From JABDJZ01 sp047619685 (lineage in GTDB: Bacteria; Bacteroidota; Rhodothermia; Rhodothermales; UBA10348), in NCBI GenBank assembly GCA_047619685.1, contig JBLHLC010000011.1:1-64000 (forward strand): a DNA stretch of 64,000 nucleotides. The letters are read 5' to 3'. The translations under genes were made by a program, and so were the position numbers. This document shows, piece by piece, positions 56,070 through 64,000 of the stretch; positions within the stretch are counted from its first letter, which is position 1, and each line of letters starts with the position of its first letter. Under the pieces are notes generated by a model. The model was not told the origin of the DNA. It saw only the letters and a list, made by a program, of their open reading frames with translations, and ran no database searches.

Positions 56070-57031
56070 CCCGCTATCTCCTCCTCCTGTTCGAAGACGG
56101 GGGCGAGGTCGTGCTCCGCACGCTCGATGGAGGCACGAGCCGCTTCCAAGGTGCTTTGGGCGCGGTGTGGTGCCGGCACGTGGTCGGCGAATTTTACCAG
56201 GTCGGCGACCGAAAGAACGCCATCGACTTCCCGGACGCGTTCGGCATCCAAAACGGGTTGGCGGCGGAGTGCGTCCAGCAATTCGCCTGTCGTGAGTTCA
56301 CGCGCCGGTACCGGCGTGCGACGTGCGATGTAGGTGCGGACGATGTCCGAAAGCTCCACGAAGTAGGGCTTCATGCCTTGATCGTCCGGAAGGGCGCCCG
56401 CCAGACCCTGGAAACGCCGCATGGCTTCGTCAAAGGGAGGCTCGGCCGGTTCAGCTGGTTCTGGCTCCAGAGACAATTCTTCTGGTGGCCGTTTGCGCAG
56501 GAAAAAATACCAGAGAGCGCCGGCACCCAGGGCCAGCGCAAGGAACCAGGGCCACAGGGCACGGGGGAATTCCACCAGCGGGGCCAGGTCCTGGATGTCG
56601 TCGGCATCCTCGGGGACGACCGACCTCACCGGAAGCATGCCCTCTACGGATGCAAAAAACGCCGTGTCCGCCTCCGTGTACAGACCGGCAATGGCGTTGA
56701 CCCGGGCCGTGTCAACCGCGAACGTCGCCACCTCATAGAGCACCGAGTCGACACGGCTCAGATCGGCCAACATGCGGCTCCCGGCCGAGATTCGGCGGAG
56801 CAGTTCAACGTCCCCGGCCAGACCAATGGCGCCCGGCGGAATCTCTGCCTGAGACGCCAATTCGTCCGGAAACAGCGCCTGACGAGATGCGTCATGCCGA
56901 ATCGAGATGACCATGCGGTGCCGGGCTCCAATGGCGAGCGTATCGGTATCCACGATGGTCCGTACGGTCTGCCCCGAAGCGGATGCGCCGCCAAGAATCG
57001 CCAGCGCGAGCATGAGAGAGAGATGCCTCAT
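56066..57031 (-). CDS. Membrane protein of the Bat operon (DUF4381-like)
   Basis: The 321-residue protein has a signal peptide (1-20), a beta-rich extracytosolic part, one membrane helix (about 158-176, WPWFLALALGAGALWYF) and a helical cytosolic tail with the conserved FVELSDIVRTYIARR segment. The position between the DUF58 and BatA genes is standard for this uncharacterised protein. It overlaps its neighbours by 4 nt on both sides. Confidence 0.8.
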   Translation of the reverse strand: MRHLSLMLALAILGGASASGQTVRTIVDTDTLAIGARHRMVISIRHDASRQALFPDELASQAEIPPGAIGLAGDVELLRRISAGSRMLADLSRVDSVLYEVATFAVDTARVNAIAGLYTEADTAFFASVEGMLPVRSVVPEDADDIQDLAPLVEFPRALWPWFLALALGAGALWYFFLRKRPPEELSLEPEPAEPAEPPFDEAMRRFQGLAGALPDDQGMKPYFVELSDIVRTYIARRTPVPARELTTGELLDALRRQPVLDAERVREVDGVLSVADLVKFADHVPAPHRAQSTLEAARASIERAEHDLAPVFEQEEEIAG

Positions 57032-57924
57032 CTTGATCTTCGCCGATTGCGGCGCCGGAAAAACTGGATCAGGGGTTCAACATATCCCTCGTCGGTTCGC
57101 ACGGGGACCCGGTCCACCCGCACCCGCCGCAGGACAGCCTCCGTGGCCTTCCGCAGCCTGTCCGCGGCGTCGGAATAGTCGCTTCGCTGATGGCGAGAGC
57201 TGGTGTCGATGACCCTGGTGGCCCCCGTCTCGGGGTCCGTGACTTCCAGGAGGCCAACGTCGGGGAGTTTTTCCTCCGTCGGATCCATGACGTGGATGGC
57301 AACAGTGTCATGCCGCCGAGAGACCGCGCGAAGGGCGGACTCGTATCCATCCGACTGGAAATCGCTCAGCAACAGGACAATCGAGCGGCGGTGCAGGACC
57401 TGCAGCGTGTGGTTCAGCGCGATGGAGAGATCCGTCCTCTTGGACTTGGCTTCGTGGGCAAACAGATCCCGGATCAGTCTGAGCACATGCCTCCGGCCCT
57501 TCTTGGGTGGGACAAAAAGCTCCACCTCGTCTGAGAAGAGAAGCAGTCCGACCTTGTCATTGTTCTGGATGGCGCTGAAAGCCACGATGGCGCAGATTTC
57601 AGCCGCCATATCCCGCTTGAACTTACCGGTGGACGCGTAATCCTCAGAACCGGAGACGTCTACCACGAGCATAAGCGTCTGCTCGCGCTCCTCTTCAAAA
57701 ATCTTGACGAACGTATCGTCGTACCGCGCCGAGACATTCCAGTCAATACTGCGGATATCGTCCCCGTACTGGTAGGGTCGCACTTCGGCGAATTCCATCC
57801 CTTGCCCCTTGAAGGCAGAATGGTATTCGCCACCAAAAATATTCGATACCAGACCCCGCGTACGGATCTCCAGTTTCCGAATAGTTTTGAACAGTTCCTT
57901 TGGAATCATAGGGGATTGGGGCAC
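57028..57924 (-). CDS. DUF58 family protein
   Basis: The 298-residue protein has the DUF58 signature YGDDIRSIDWNVSARYDDTF and a VWA-like fold (LMLVVDVSGSEDY). It is the first gene of a seven-gene operon with the Bat proteins. In most genomes the next gene upstream encodes a MoxR AAA ATPase; here it is absent from the window. Function unknown, possibly linked to MoxR-assisted assembly of envelope complexes. Confidence 0.9.
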   Translation of the reverse strand: MPQSPMIPKELFKTIRKLEIRTRGLVSNIFGGEYHSAFKGQGMEFAEVRPYQYGDDIRSIDWNVSARYDDTFVKIFEEEREQTLMLVVDVSGSEDYASTGKFKRDMAAEICAIVAFSAIQNNDKVGLLLFSDEVELFVPPKKGRRHVLRLIRDLFAHEAKSKRTDLSIALNHTLQVLHRRSIVLLLSDFQSDGYESALRAVSRRHDTVAIHVMDPTEEKLPDVGLLEVTDPETGATRVIDTSSRHQRSDYSDAADRLRKATEAVLRRVRVDRVPVRTDEGYVEPLIQFFRRRNRRRSR

Positions 57925-58058
57925 GCAGCCGAGGCCGGCGCAGGCTGTCCGGTCTCCTGTACAGAAGGTTGGCGGCCGGTATAACGCAGCCAGCCCCGCA
58001 CATGTTGTATTTATCTGGCCAAAAAGTCAGGCTGGCAGACGGGCCCGCATCTCAATAG

Positions 58059-58070
58059 TTGTTGCAACAA
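58059..58070. promoter_or_regulatory. 12-bp perfect palindrome in the DUF58/yceI divergent gap
   Basis: TTGTTGCAACAA is a perfect palindrome in the 239-nt space between the two divergent genes. Its placement suits a dimeric regulator controlling one or both transcripts, but it could be chance. Confidence 0.35.
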
Positions 58071-58163
58071 GAAAAAGTGAATCGGCGTAACGCGGCAACA
58101 GCTGCGAGACACCCATCCATCCAGGCCCCCGCGGCCCATCAGACTCACACTCAATATTCAGAT

Positions 58164-58745
58164 ATGAAAAAGGTTCTTCTCCTGAGCACAATAGCCCTGT
58201 TGGGCTTCGCCGGTACGGTCAAGGTGTTCCAAGTGGATTCAGTGCATTCAAATATTGGATTCAAGGTCCGCCACCTGGGCATTACCACCGTGAACGGCAA
58301 TTTCAAGGAGTACGAGGCCAACGTTACTGTTGATCCGAATGACCTGACCACCCTGAAAGCAGAAGCAGTGATCCAGGTGGCGTCCGTAAACACCGGCGTT
58401 GACCGACGGGACAGTCATCTCCGGTCAGACGACTTCTTCAACGCGGAGGCCTTTCCGACCATGACCTTTGTGTCCAAAGAGGTGCGCAATCTGGATGGTA
58501 CCGAACTGGAGTTGGTCGGCGATCTCACCATTCGCGACGTCACCAAGGAGATCGTGATGGACGTGGAGTACGTTGGCAGTGCGATGTCGCGCGGCAACGA
58601 GGTCATCGCATTTGAGGCGACGGCCAAGATCAACCGCTTCGATTTCAATCTGAAATGGGGTGCCCTCACGGAAGCCGGTGGCCTGATGGTGAGCGAGGAT
58701 GTTCGCCTGATTCTGGAACTTGAAGCGCCTGCGCAGAAAGACTGA
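58164..58745 (+). CDS. YceI family periplasmic protein
   Basis: The 193-residue protein has a signal peptide (MKKVLLLSTIALLGFAG) and the YceI lipocalin-like core: FQVDSVHSNIGFKVRHLG, SHLRSDDFFNAEAFPTMTF, DLTIRDVTKEIVMDVEY. YceI proteins bind long isoprenoids such as polyprenyl chains or quinone precursors. ATG at 58164 places the signal peptide correctly; the frame is open upstream. Confidence 0.92.
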   Translation: MKKVLLLSTIALLGFAGTVKVFQVDSVHSNIGFKVRHLGITTVNGNFKEYEANVTVDPNDLTTLKAEAVIQVASVNTGVDRRDSHLRSDDFFNAEAFPTMTFVSKEVRNLDGTELELVGDLTIRDVTKEIVMDVEYVGSAMSRGNEVIAFEATAKINRFDFNLKWGALTEAGGLMVSEDVRLILELEAPAQKD

Positions 58746-58809
58746 AGAGACCACTCGGCGTTTGGCTTTGTTGTAGTTTTGGACTCTACGTCCCAGCACC
58801 GGTGAACCC

Positions 58810-59517
58810 ATGACTGCACGCATTGGCGTGATCGTATTTCCGGGGTCCAATTGTGACCACGATGCCTACCATGCCACAAAGCATGTTCTTGGTCAGGATG
58901 CTCGTTTCATCTGGCACAAGGAGAAGGAGCTTGGCGATCTGGATATGGTCATTGTCCCGGGCGGTTTTTCCTACGGGGACTACCTGCGCTCGGGGGCCAT
59001 CGCACGATTTTCGCCCATAATGCAGGAGGTGGTCCGTTTTGCCAACTCCGGCGGTCCCGTCCTGGGCGTCTGTAACGGGTTCCAGATTCTGTGCGAGTCG
59101 GGCCTGCTTCCAGGCGCTCTCATGCGAAACGCTTCCCTGCGATTTGTCTGCAAGTCAGTCCACGTTCGGGTGGAATCCACAGAGACACCGTTCACGCGAA
59201 ATATTGCGCCGGGCGAGGTTCTTGAGCTACCCGTGGCGCACGGCGAAGGCAATTATTTCGCGGTCGCCGATGAGCTTGAACGGCTGGAAGGCGAGGGGCA
59301 AGTGGTCTTCCGCTATGTGGATCAGGCCGGAGTCGTCTCCGCAGAAGCCAATCCCAATGGCTCCGCGAACAACATCGGTGGCGTGCGCAATGTTGCCGGA
59401 AACGTGCTTGGCATGATGCCGCACCCGGAGCGCCACGTTGAAGGCTTGCTTGGCAGTACCGATGGCAACAAGCTGTTCGAGAGCGCCCTCGTGGATTTGG
59501 GAGCCCTGGTCGGCTAG
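58810..59517 (+). CDS. purQ: Phosphoribosylformylglycinamidine synthase, glutaminase subunit
   Basis: The 235-residue class I glutamine amidotransferase supplies ammonia for the fourth step of purine synthesis. Motifs are FPGSNCDHDAY, VPGGFSYGDYLR, nucleophile Cys in LGVCNGFQIL and His/Glu in MMPHPERHVE. It is a stand-alone PurQ, so separate PurL and PurS are expected elsewhere; none is nearby. Confidence 0.96.
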   Translation: MTARIGVIVFPGSNCDHDAYHATKHVLGQDARFIWHKEKELGDLDMVIVPGGFSYGDYLRSGAIARFSPIMQEVVRFANSGGPVLGVCNGFQILCESGLLPGALMRNASLRFVCKSVHVRVESTETPFTRNIAPGEVLELPVAHGEGNYFAVADELERLEGEGQVVFRYVDQAGVVSAEANPNGSANNIGGVRNVAGNVLGMMPHPERHVEGLLGSTDGNKLFESALVDLGALVG

Positions 59518-59537
59518 CAGGCCAGCTTCCGGGTCAG

Positions 59538-60020
59538 CTACTCCTGGTTATCGGAACGACCAGAGGATGCGCGGACCCGTTTCGCAAACCCGGGACCTGC
59601 CACCAGGACGACAAGGAGTGCCAGCATGAATCCGCCGATACGCAGAAGTTCGGCGCGGCGCTTCTGCGCAAAGCTGTCCATCGCCTGGTAACGGAAAATT
59701 GCTGTGTGCCTGGTCTGGGTCTCCTGGAGTGTTTCCAGCAGGCCCGGCAGCCTCACGTCGGCCGAGTCCACGGCCGCAATCCTGTTCCAGCGGGCAATCT
59801 GGGCGGCGAGCGAGTCGTTTGATCTCAGGTACATGACGTCGGCGGGGCCCTCAAATCCGGATGCCCCCGCGGCCAACGCACGCGCCTCGGGAATCTCGCG
59901 ATCCAGGACGATGCGACCCCGGACGACCAACGCCAGGCCCGCCAGCACAGCCAGAACGGCCGTCCATCTGACGATGCGCAGAATCAGCCGGAAGAAGGGG
60001 AGTGGATCAGTGCCGCTCAC
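59538..60020 (-). CDS. Hypothetical two-span membrane protein after sdhB
   Basis: The 160-residue protein has two membrane helices (about 16-33 and 128-143) around a soluble loop (VMYLRSNDSLAAQIARWNR). It overlaps the sdhB stop as ATGA, so it is probably translated with the sdh operon. I recognise no family; a role tied to succinate dehydrogenase is only a guess from position. Confidence 0.6.
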   Translation of the reverse strand: MSGTDPLPFFRLILRIVRWTAVLAVLAGLALVVRGRIVLDREIPEARALAAGASGFEGPADVMYLRSNDSLAAQIARWNRIAAVDSADVRLPGLLETLQETQTRHTAIFRYQAMDSFAQKRRAELLRIGGFMLALLVVLVAGPGFAKRVRASSGRSDNQE

Positions 60021-60760
60021 CCAGCCAGAACAGCTTTTACGTATTCCCGACGCATTATGGCGATTCCCTTAATGGAAATGCCCTTGGGGCAGACAGCTTC
60101 GCACTCGGCGTGATTCGAACAGTCGCCGAAACCCTCGGCGGCCATTTGATCGACCATGTTCACCACACGTTGGGCCCGCTCGGCCTGACCCTGGGGGAGA
60201 AGAGCCAGCTGTGAGATCTTGGCCGCGGTAAACAGCGAGGCAGACGCGTTGGGGCAGGCGGCCACGCAGGCACCGCATCCGATGCAGGCCGCATAGTCGA
60301 AGGCCTCGTCCACATCCACTTTCGCGATTGGGATCGCGTTGCCGTCTGGTGCACTACCCGTATTGACGGACACGAAGCCGCCGGCACCGATGATCCGATC
60401 AAACGCCGTCCGGTCTACGACCAGGTCCCGGATGATTGGGAAAGCAGCGGCGCGCCACGGCTCCACGACGATGGTGTCGCCATCCTTGTAATGACGCATG
60501 TGGAGCTGGCAACAGGCCGTGCGGGCCTGCGGGCCGTGGGCTGTGCCGTCCACGACGACGCCGCAGGAGCCACAGATGCCTTCGCGGCAATCGTGGTCGA
60601 ATTCAATAGGGTCGGTGCCCTCAAGAATCAACTGCTCATTGAGGACATCCAGAAGCTCCAGGAAGGACATGTGCGGATTGGCTTCCGGCACCGTGTACTC
60701 CTCAAACCGACCCTTGTCTTCGGGTCCTTTCTGCCGCCAGACTTTCAGTTTAATCTGCAT
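60017..60760 (-). CDS. sdhB: Succinate dehydrogenase iron-sulfur subunit
   Basis: The 247-residue subunit has an N-terminal 2Fe-2S ferredoxin domain (CREGICGSCG, then CCQLHM) and a C-terminal part with Cys groups CIGCGACVAACPN and CPKG for the 3Fe-4S and 4Fe-4S clusters. It carries electrons from SdhA to the membrane subunit. It lies 24 nt after sdhA. Confidence 0.95.
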   Translation of the reverse strand: MQIKLKVWRQKGPEDKGRFEEYTVPEANPHMSFLELLDVLNEQLILEGTDPIEFDHDCREGICGSCGVVVDGTAHGPQARTACCQLHMRHYKDGDTIVVEPWRAAAFPIIRDLVVDRTAFDRIIGAGGFVSVNTGSAPDGNAIPIAKVDVDEAFDYAACIGCGACVAACPNASASLFTAAKISQLALLPQGQAERAQRVVNMVDQMAAEGFGDCSNHAECEAVCPKGISIKGIAIMRREYVKAVLAG

Positions 60761-60784
60761 CGCGTTCGATCGTTATCGCTCAGC

Positions 60785-62704
60785 TTACTTGTAGCTGCGG
60801 GTGGTCAGTTTGACGTTCTCGAACTCCAGGTTCTCTTTGTGGAGGACGGGCTTGGACGGGTCTCCGGTGAACTCCCACGCAGAGACGTGGGTAAAGTCAT
60901 CGTCCATCCTCATGGCTTCGCCCTCGGCAGACTGATACTCCTCGCGGAAATGACCGCCGGCAGATTCCTGGCGGGTCCTGGCGTCCAGCGCCATGACCTC
61001 TCCAAGTTCCAGGAAGTCGGCTACACGGCCTGCGAATTCCAGGTTCTTGTTGAACATCGAGTTTTCGCCCGGGACGCGAACGTTCTCCCAGAACTCCTCT
61101 CTCAGAGACGAGATCTTGCTGATGGCCTGTGTCAGGCCCTCGTCGGTCCGCGACATGCCGACGTAATCCCACATGATGTGGCCCAGCTCCTGATGGAATT
61201 GAGTCACGGTCTTGCCGCCCTGGATGGACAGGAGTTTCTCGATTTTGGTGCGGGAAGCATTCTCGGCTTCGTCGAAGGCCGGGTGCTCCGTGGTAGCCGC
61301 GGCGACCGGGTTGCTGGCTATGTAATCCCCCAGGGTGTAGGGAATCACGAAGTAGCCATCGGCGAGGCCCTGCATAAGCGCGGAGGCGCCGAGTCTGTTG
61401 GCTCCGTGGTCACTGAAGTTGGCTTCGCCAAGGACGAAGAGACCGGGGACCGAACTCTGCAGCCCGTAATCCACCCAGAGGCCGCCCATCGTGTAGTGGA
61501 CGGCAGGATAGATCCTCATCGGCAGCTTGTACGGATTCTCTCCTGTAATCCGCTCGTACATCTCGAAGAGGTTGCCGTAGCGTTCCCTGATGGCCTGCTC
61601 ACCGAGCCGATTGATGGCATCGGCAAAGTCCAGATAAACTGCGAGCTGGGTTTCACCCACGCCGCGTCCTTCATCACAGACGTTCTTTGCGTTCCGGCTG
61701 GCCACGTCGCGGGGTACCAGATTTCCGAAGCTCGGATACCGCCGCTCCAGATAGTAGTCGCGGTCTTCCTCGGGGATGGTCTCCGGCGACCGCGTGTCAC
61801 CCTTCTTCTTGGGCACCCAGACCCTGCCATCGTTTCGCAGGCTCTCGCTCATGAGCGTCAGCTTGGATTGATAGTCTCCCGAGACGGGGATGCAGGTCGG
61901 ATGGATTTGCGTGTAGCAGGGATTGGCGAACAATGCGCCCCGACGGTGGCAACGCCAGGCGGCCGTCACGTTGGAGTTCTTGGCGTTCGTGGAGAGGTAA
62001 TAGACGTTGCCGTAGCCACCGGTACAGAGAAGTACCGCATCAGCAATGTGTCGCTCCAGTTTGCCAGTGACCAGATTACGGGTGATGATCCCACGTGCCT
62101 TGCCGTCGATCACGACCAGGTCAAGCATCTCCTGCCTGGAGAACTGCTGAATCTTGCCCGCAGCAATCTGGCGGCTCATCGCCTGGTAGGCGCCCAGGAG
62201 CAGTTGCTGCCCTGTTTGCCCACGCGCGTAAAACGTGCGGGAGACCTGGGCACCGCCAAACGACCGGTTGGCAAGAGAACCCCCGTATTCGCGGGCAAAC
62301 GGTACGCCCTGCGCCACGCACTGGTCTATGATGCTGTTCGAGATCTGCGCAAGCCGGTGCACGTTGGCCTCGCGAGACCGATAGTCGCCACCCTTGATGG
62401 TGTCGTAAAACAGCCGCCAGACCGTGTCGCCGTCATTGGGGTAATTCTTGGCCGCGTTGATTCCGCCCTGCGCCGCAATCGAGTGCGCCCGTCTGGGCGA
62501 ATCCTGAATGCAGAAGCTCTTGACGCTATAGCCAAGCTCAGCCAGTGAGGCCGCGGCGGAACCACCCGCCAGTCCGGTGCCGACAACAAGAACGGTGTGC
62601 TTCCGCTTGTTGGCCGGATTCACCAGCTTGATGTCCTTCTTGTAGTTATCCCACTTGTCCTGCAGCGGGCCGGCGGGGACCTTCGAATCGGGTAGGACTG
62701 CCAT
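60785..62704 (-). CDS. sdhA: Succinate dehydrogenase flavoprotein subunit
   Basis: The 639-residue subunit has the dinucleotide-binding motif VVGTGLAGGSAAASLAELG, the covalent-FAD His in RRAHSIAAQGGINA, HPTCIP in the active site and HYTMGGLWVDY. It oxidises succinate to fumarate. ATG at 62704 (MAVLPDSKVP) lies 7 nt after the sdhC stop; an open frame 30 codons upstream overlaps sdhC and is not used. A long antisense frame here is a shadow. Confidence 0.96.
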   Translation of the reverse strand: MAVLPDSKVPAGPLQDKWDNYKKDIKLVNPANKRKHTVLVVGTGLAGGSAAASLAELGYSVKSFCIQDSPRRAHSIAAQGGINAAKNYPNDGDTVWRLFYDTIKGGDYRSREANVHRLAQISNSIIDQCVAQGVPFAREYGGSLANRSFGGAQVSRTFYARGQTGQQLLLGAYQAMSRQIAAGKIQQFSRQEMLDLVVIDGKARGIITRNLVTGKLERHIADAVLLCTGGYGNVYYLSTNAKNSNVTAAWRCHRRGALFANPCYTQIHPTCIPVSGDYQSKLTLMSESLRNDGRVWVPKKKGDTRSPETIPEEDRDYYLERRYPSFGNLVPRDVASRNAKNVCDEGRGVGETQLAVYLDFADAINRLGEQAIRERYGNLFEMYERITGENPYKLPMRIYPAVHYTMGGLWVDYGLQSSVPGLFVLGEANFSDHGANRLGASALMQGLADGYFVIPYTLGDYIASNPVAAATTEHPAFDEAENASRTKIEKLLSIQGGKTVTQFHQELGHIMWDYVGMSRTDEGLTQAISKISSLREEFWENVRVPGENSMFNKNLEFAGRVADFLELGEVMALDARTRQESAGGHFREEYQSAEGEAMRMDDDFTHVSAWEFTGDPSKPVLHKENLEFENVKLTTRSYK

Positions 62705-62711
62705 GGACCGT

Positions 62712-63410
62712 TCAGATAAGGTTGAAGTAGAGGGCCAGAGGCACAAGAATGAAACCGGCGCCAATGCCGGCTCCAAGAAGCCCTCCAATTGCATACACGA
62801 GAGACGAGATTGACGGCTTCATCGCCCCAAGCGACTGAAGCGCACTCCACACTCCGTGACGGAGATGCATAATCAGGAGGAGCATGATGGCGGTGTAGCC
62901 AAACGCGTAGACAGGCAAAGCGAATTTCATTCTGACCAGCTTGGCCATGTCCCGAATAGGCTCAGCCCCGTCGTAGGCCACCAGGAATGCCGAATCGCCG
63001 TTCAGCGGGCCGCCCGGGCCAAACTTGAAGGAGTACAGGTGGAACAGGATAAAGGCCAGCAGGATCAGGCCCGTGCCGATCATGGACCGGGACGCCGTGG
63101 TCTGCCGACTGGGGCCACCCGCAGACTTGTGCTGGTCGTATCCCGTTGGCCGCGCCTTGCGCTTGCCCAGCCAGATGCTGATTCCCATGTTGATGTGGAA
63201 GCCAAAAAAGGCCAGAAGGCCAAATTCCACCGCATAAAACAGCGGGCCCATCCCGGTCAGAAAGTGGGAGTATTCGTTATACGCCTGGTCGCTCTGAAAG
63301 AGGGCGAGGTTGCCGACCATGTGCAGCAGGACAAAGGCGACAAGCCCGAGTCCGGTGATCCCGGTGATCAACTTCCGGCCAATCGGTGATCCAAACAGCT
63401 TTTTCAGCAT
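62712..63410 (-). CDS. sdhC: Succinate dehydrogenase cytochrome b subunit
   Basis: The 232-residue, five-helix protein is of the type-B SQR/QFR cytochrome b group typical of Bacteroidota, with a single membrane subunit. Probable heme-ligand His residues are in VLLHMVGN, FHINMGI, FHLYSF and IMHLRHG. The order sdhC-sdhA-sdhB is canonical. A 179-nt gap separates it from citrate synthase upstream. Confidence 0.92.
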   Translation of the reverse strand: MLKKLFGSPIGRKLITGITGLGLVAFVLLHMVGNLALFQSDQAYNEYSHFLTGMGPLFYAVEFGLLAFFGFHINMGISIWLGKRKARPTGYDQHKSAGGPSRQTTASRSMIGTGLILLAFILFHLYSFKFGPGGPLNGDSAFLVAYDGAEPIRDMAKLVRMKFALPVYAFGYTAIMLLLIMHLRHGVWSALQSLGAMKPSISSLVYAIGGLLGAGIGAGFILVPLALYFNLI

Positions 63411-63589
63411 GCGGAGAGTTCAGTTCGAGTAGCGCCCCACAAGAGGCGAAAACGACGTTGTTCTTGGTAATTCAACCTACGCATCACTCGGTTTCGATGT
63501 CCCGGGAGGGGCACAACAGTCAGCGTTAATTCAGGGATTTCATGCGATGTGCACGGCGGGTCAACCGTCCGAGAATAAGGGCTGCACTC

Positions 63590-64000
63590 TCAGCCGTGCG
63601 CTACTTTTCGGTCGGCGGGTCCGACGTAGGCAGCGCGCGGCCGTATAAGCCGATTGCCATCCCACTGCTCAAGAAGATGGGCGGTCCAACCTGCGATTCT
63701 GCTCATCGCAAAAATGGGGGTGAACAGCTTCCCGGGGATATCAAGAAGCGCGTAGACGGAGGCCGAAAAGAAGTCCACGTTGGGGTACAACTTCTTCTCT
63801 CTGCCCATGATGTCCATGATCGTTGAAGACAGAGTCAGCCAGCTGGTATCGCCCCTTTCAGCACTGAGGTCGGCCAACACCTCCCGGAGGTAGGTGGCGC
63901 GAGGATCCACGGTCTTGTAGACGCGGTGTCCGAACCCCATGATGCGCTCCTTCTTGGCGAGTTTGGCCATCACGAAATCTTTGGGGTCCGTGCCGGACGC
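63590..64000 (-). CDS. gltA: Citrate synthase, C-terminal part (runs off the window)
   Basis: About 136 codons of the C-terminus are present, reading from the window edge to the stop at 63590. Family motifs are KERIMGFGHRVYKTVDPRA, YPNVDFFSA (catalytic Asp), SRIAGWTAHLLEQ and RPRAAYVGP. Citrate synthase starts the TCA cycle; it lies just upstream of sdhC-A-B on the same strand, making a TCA cluster. Confidence 0.95.
   Translation of the reverse strand, partial: ASGTDPKDFVMAKLAKKERIMGFGHRVYKTVDPRATYLREVLADLSAERGDTSWLTLSSTIMDIMGREKKLYPNVDFFSASVYALLDIPGKLFTPIFAMSRIAGWTAHLLEQWDGNRLIRPRAAYVGPADRKVAHG

Noticed and set aside
60491..62548. 685-codon plus-strand open frame opposite sdhA
   Set aside because: It is the antisense shadow of sdhA/sdhB, which have unmistakable motifs; high GC content makes such frames common.

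Overview
The window is a gene-dense, GC-rich chromosomal segment of an aerobic Gram-negative bacterium. Its gene content points to the Bacteroidota/Rhodothermota branch, most likely a Rhodothermales-like marine lineage. The evidence is a full Bat (VWA/TPR) operon behind a DUF58 gene, a parA-parB-DUF5683 set, DUF3098, a cytochrome b-type sdhC-A-B set, a Bacteroidota-style serine palmitoyltransferase, a propeller (Reg_prop/Y_Y_Y) hybrid kinase, and several promoters resembling the TTTG-N19-21-TAnnTTTG type. I see no phage, insertion sequence or CRISPR array. The lineage is inferred from families and gene order, not measured.

Layout. 1-4.2 kb: end of a receiver gene, a giant hybrid sensor kinase and a tRNA-Ala(GGC) that overlaps its 3' end. 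4.4-10 kb: aspartokinase/homoserine dehydrogenase fusion, mreD, DUF3098, ndk-namZ and a small lipoprotein. 10.2-14.2 kb: a class V aminotransferase-fold enzyme, a partner-switching module (STAS, anti-sigma kinase, receiver-PP2C phosphatase) and a B3/4-domain protein. 14.2-21.9 kb: LPS transport genes (lptC, OstA-like, TPR-LptB fusion), then tyrS, aroF and glmS. 22-27 kb: prfA, rpsF-rpsR-rplI and dsbD. 27-30.3 kb: ECF-like sigma factor with a small membrane partner, a BNR-4 lipoprotein and a rhomboid protease. 30.3-31.37 kb is the only long stretch without a convincing protein gene. 31.4-37.9 kb: glycosyltransferase, serine palmitoyltransferase-GNAT-HAD operon, DUF5683-ParB-ParA. 38-50.5 kb: UvrD-like helicase, GNAT, a 52-residue DUF5989 gene, two MacB-like permeases, rpiA, radA, mlaE-F-D, HD hydrolase, DUF445, tdk. 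50.6-57.9 kb: DUF58-BatA-B-C-D-E operon. 58-64 kb: yceI, purQ, sdhC-A-B and the end of citrate synthase.

The genes are mostly housekeeping: envelope building and lipid traffic (Lpt, Mla, sphingolipid, MreD, NamZ), translation, central metabolism, chromosome partitioning and stress signalling. Many neighbours overlap by ATGA, GTGA or TAATG junctions, which supports tightly coupled operons.

The most unusual item is a candidate large structured noncoding RNA of about 690 nt (about 30660-31351). It has a near-perfect sigma70-type promoter (TTGACC-N17-TATAAT), a long-range 8-bp closing helix, many local helices (several with CTTG or GCAA tetraloops) and a clear intrinsic terminator just before the next gene. 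I do not recognise it as RNase P RNA, tmRNA, SRP RNA or any other known family. Second is a 56-bp repeat (48 of 56 positions identical) placed just upstream of two consecutive genes.
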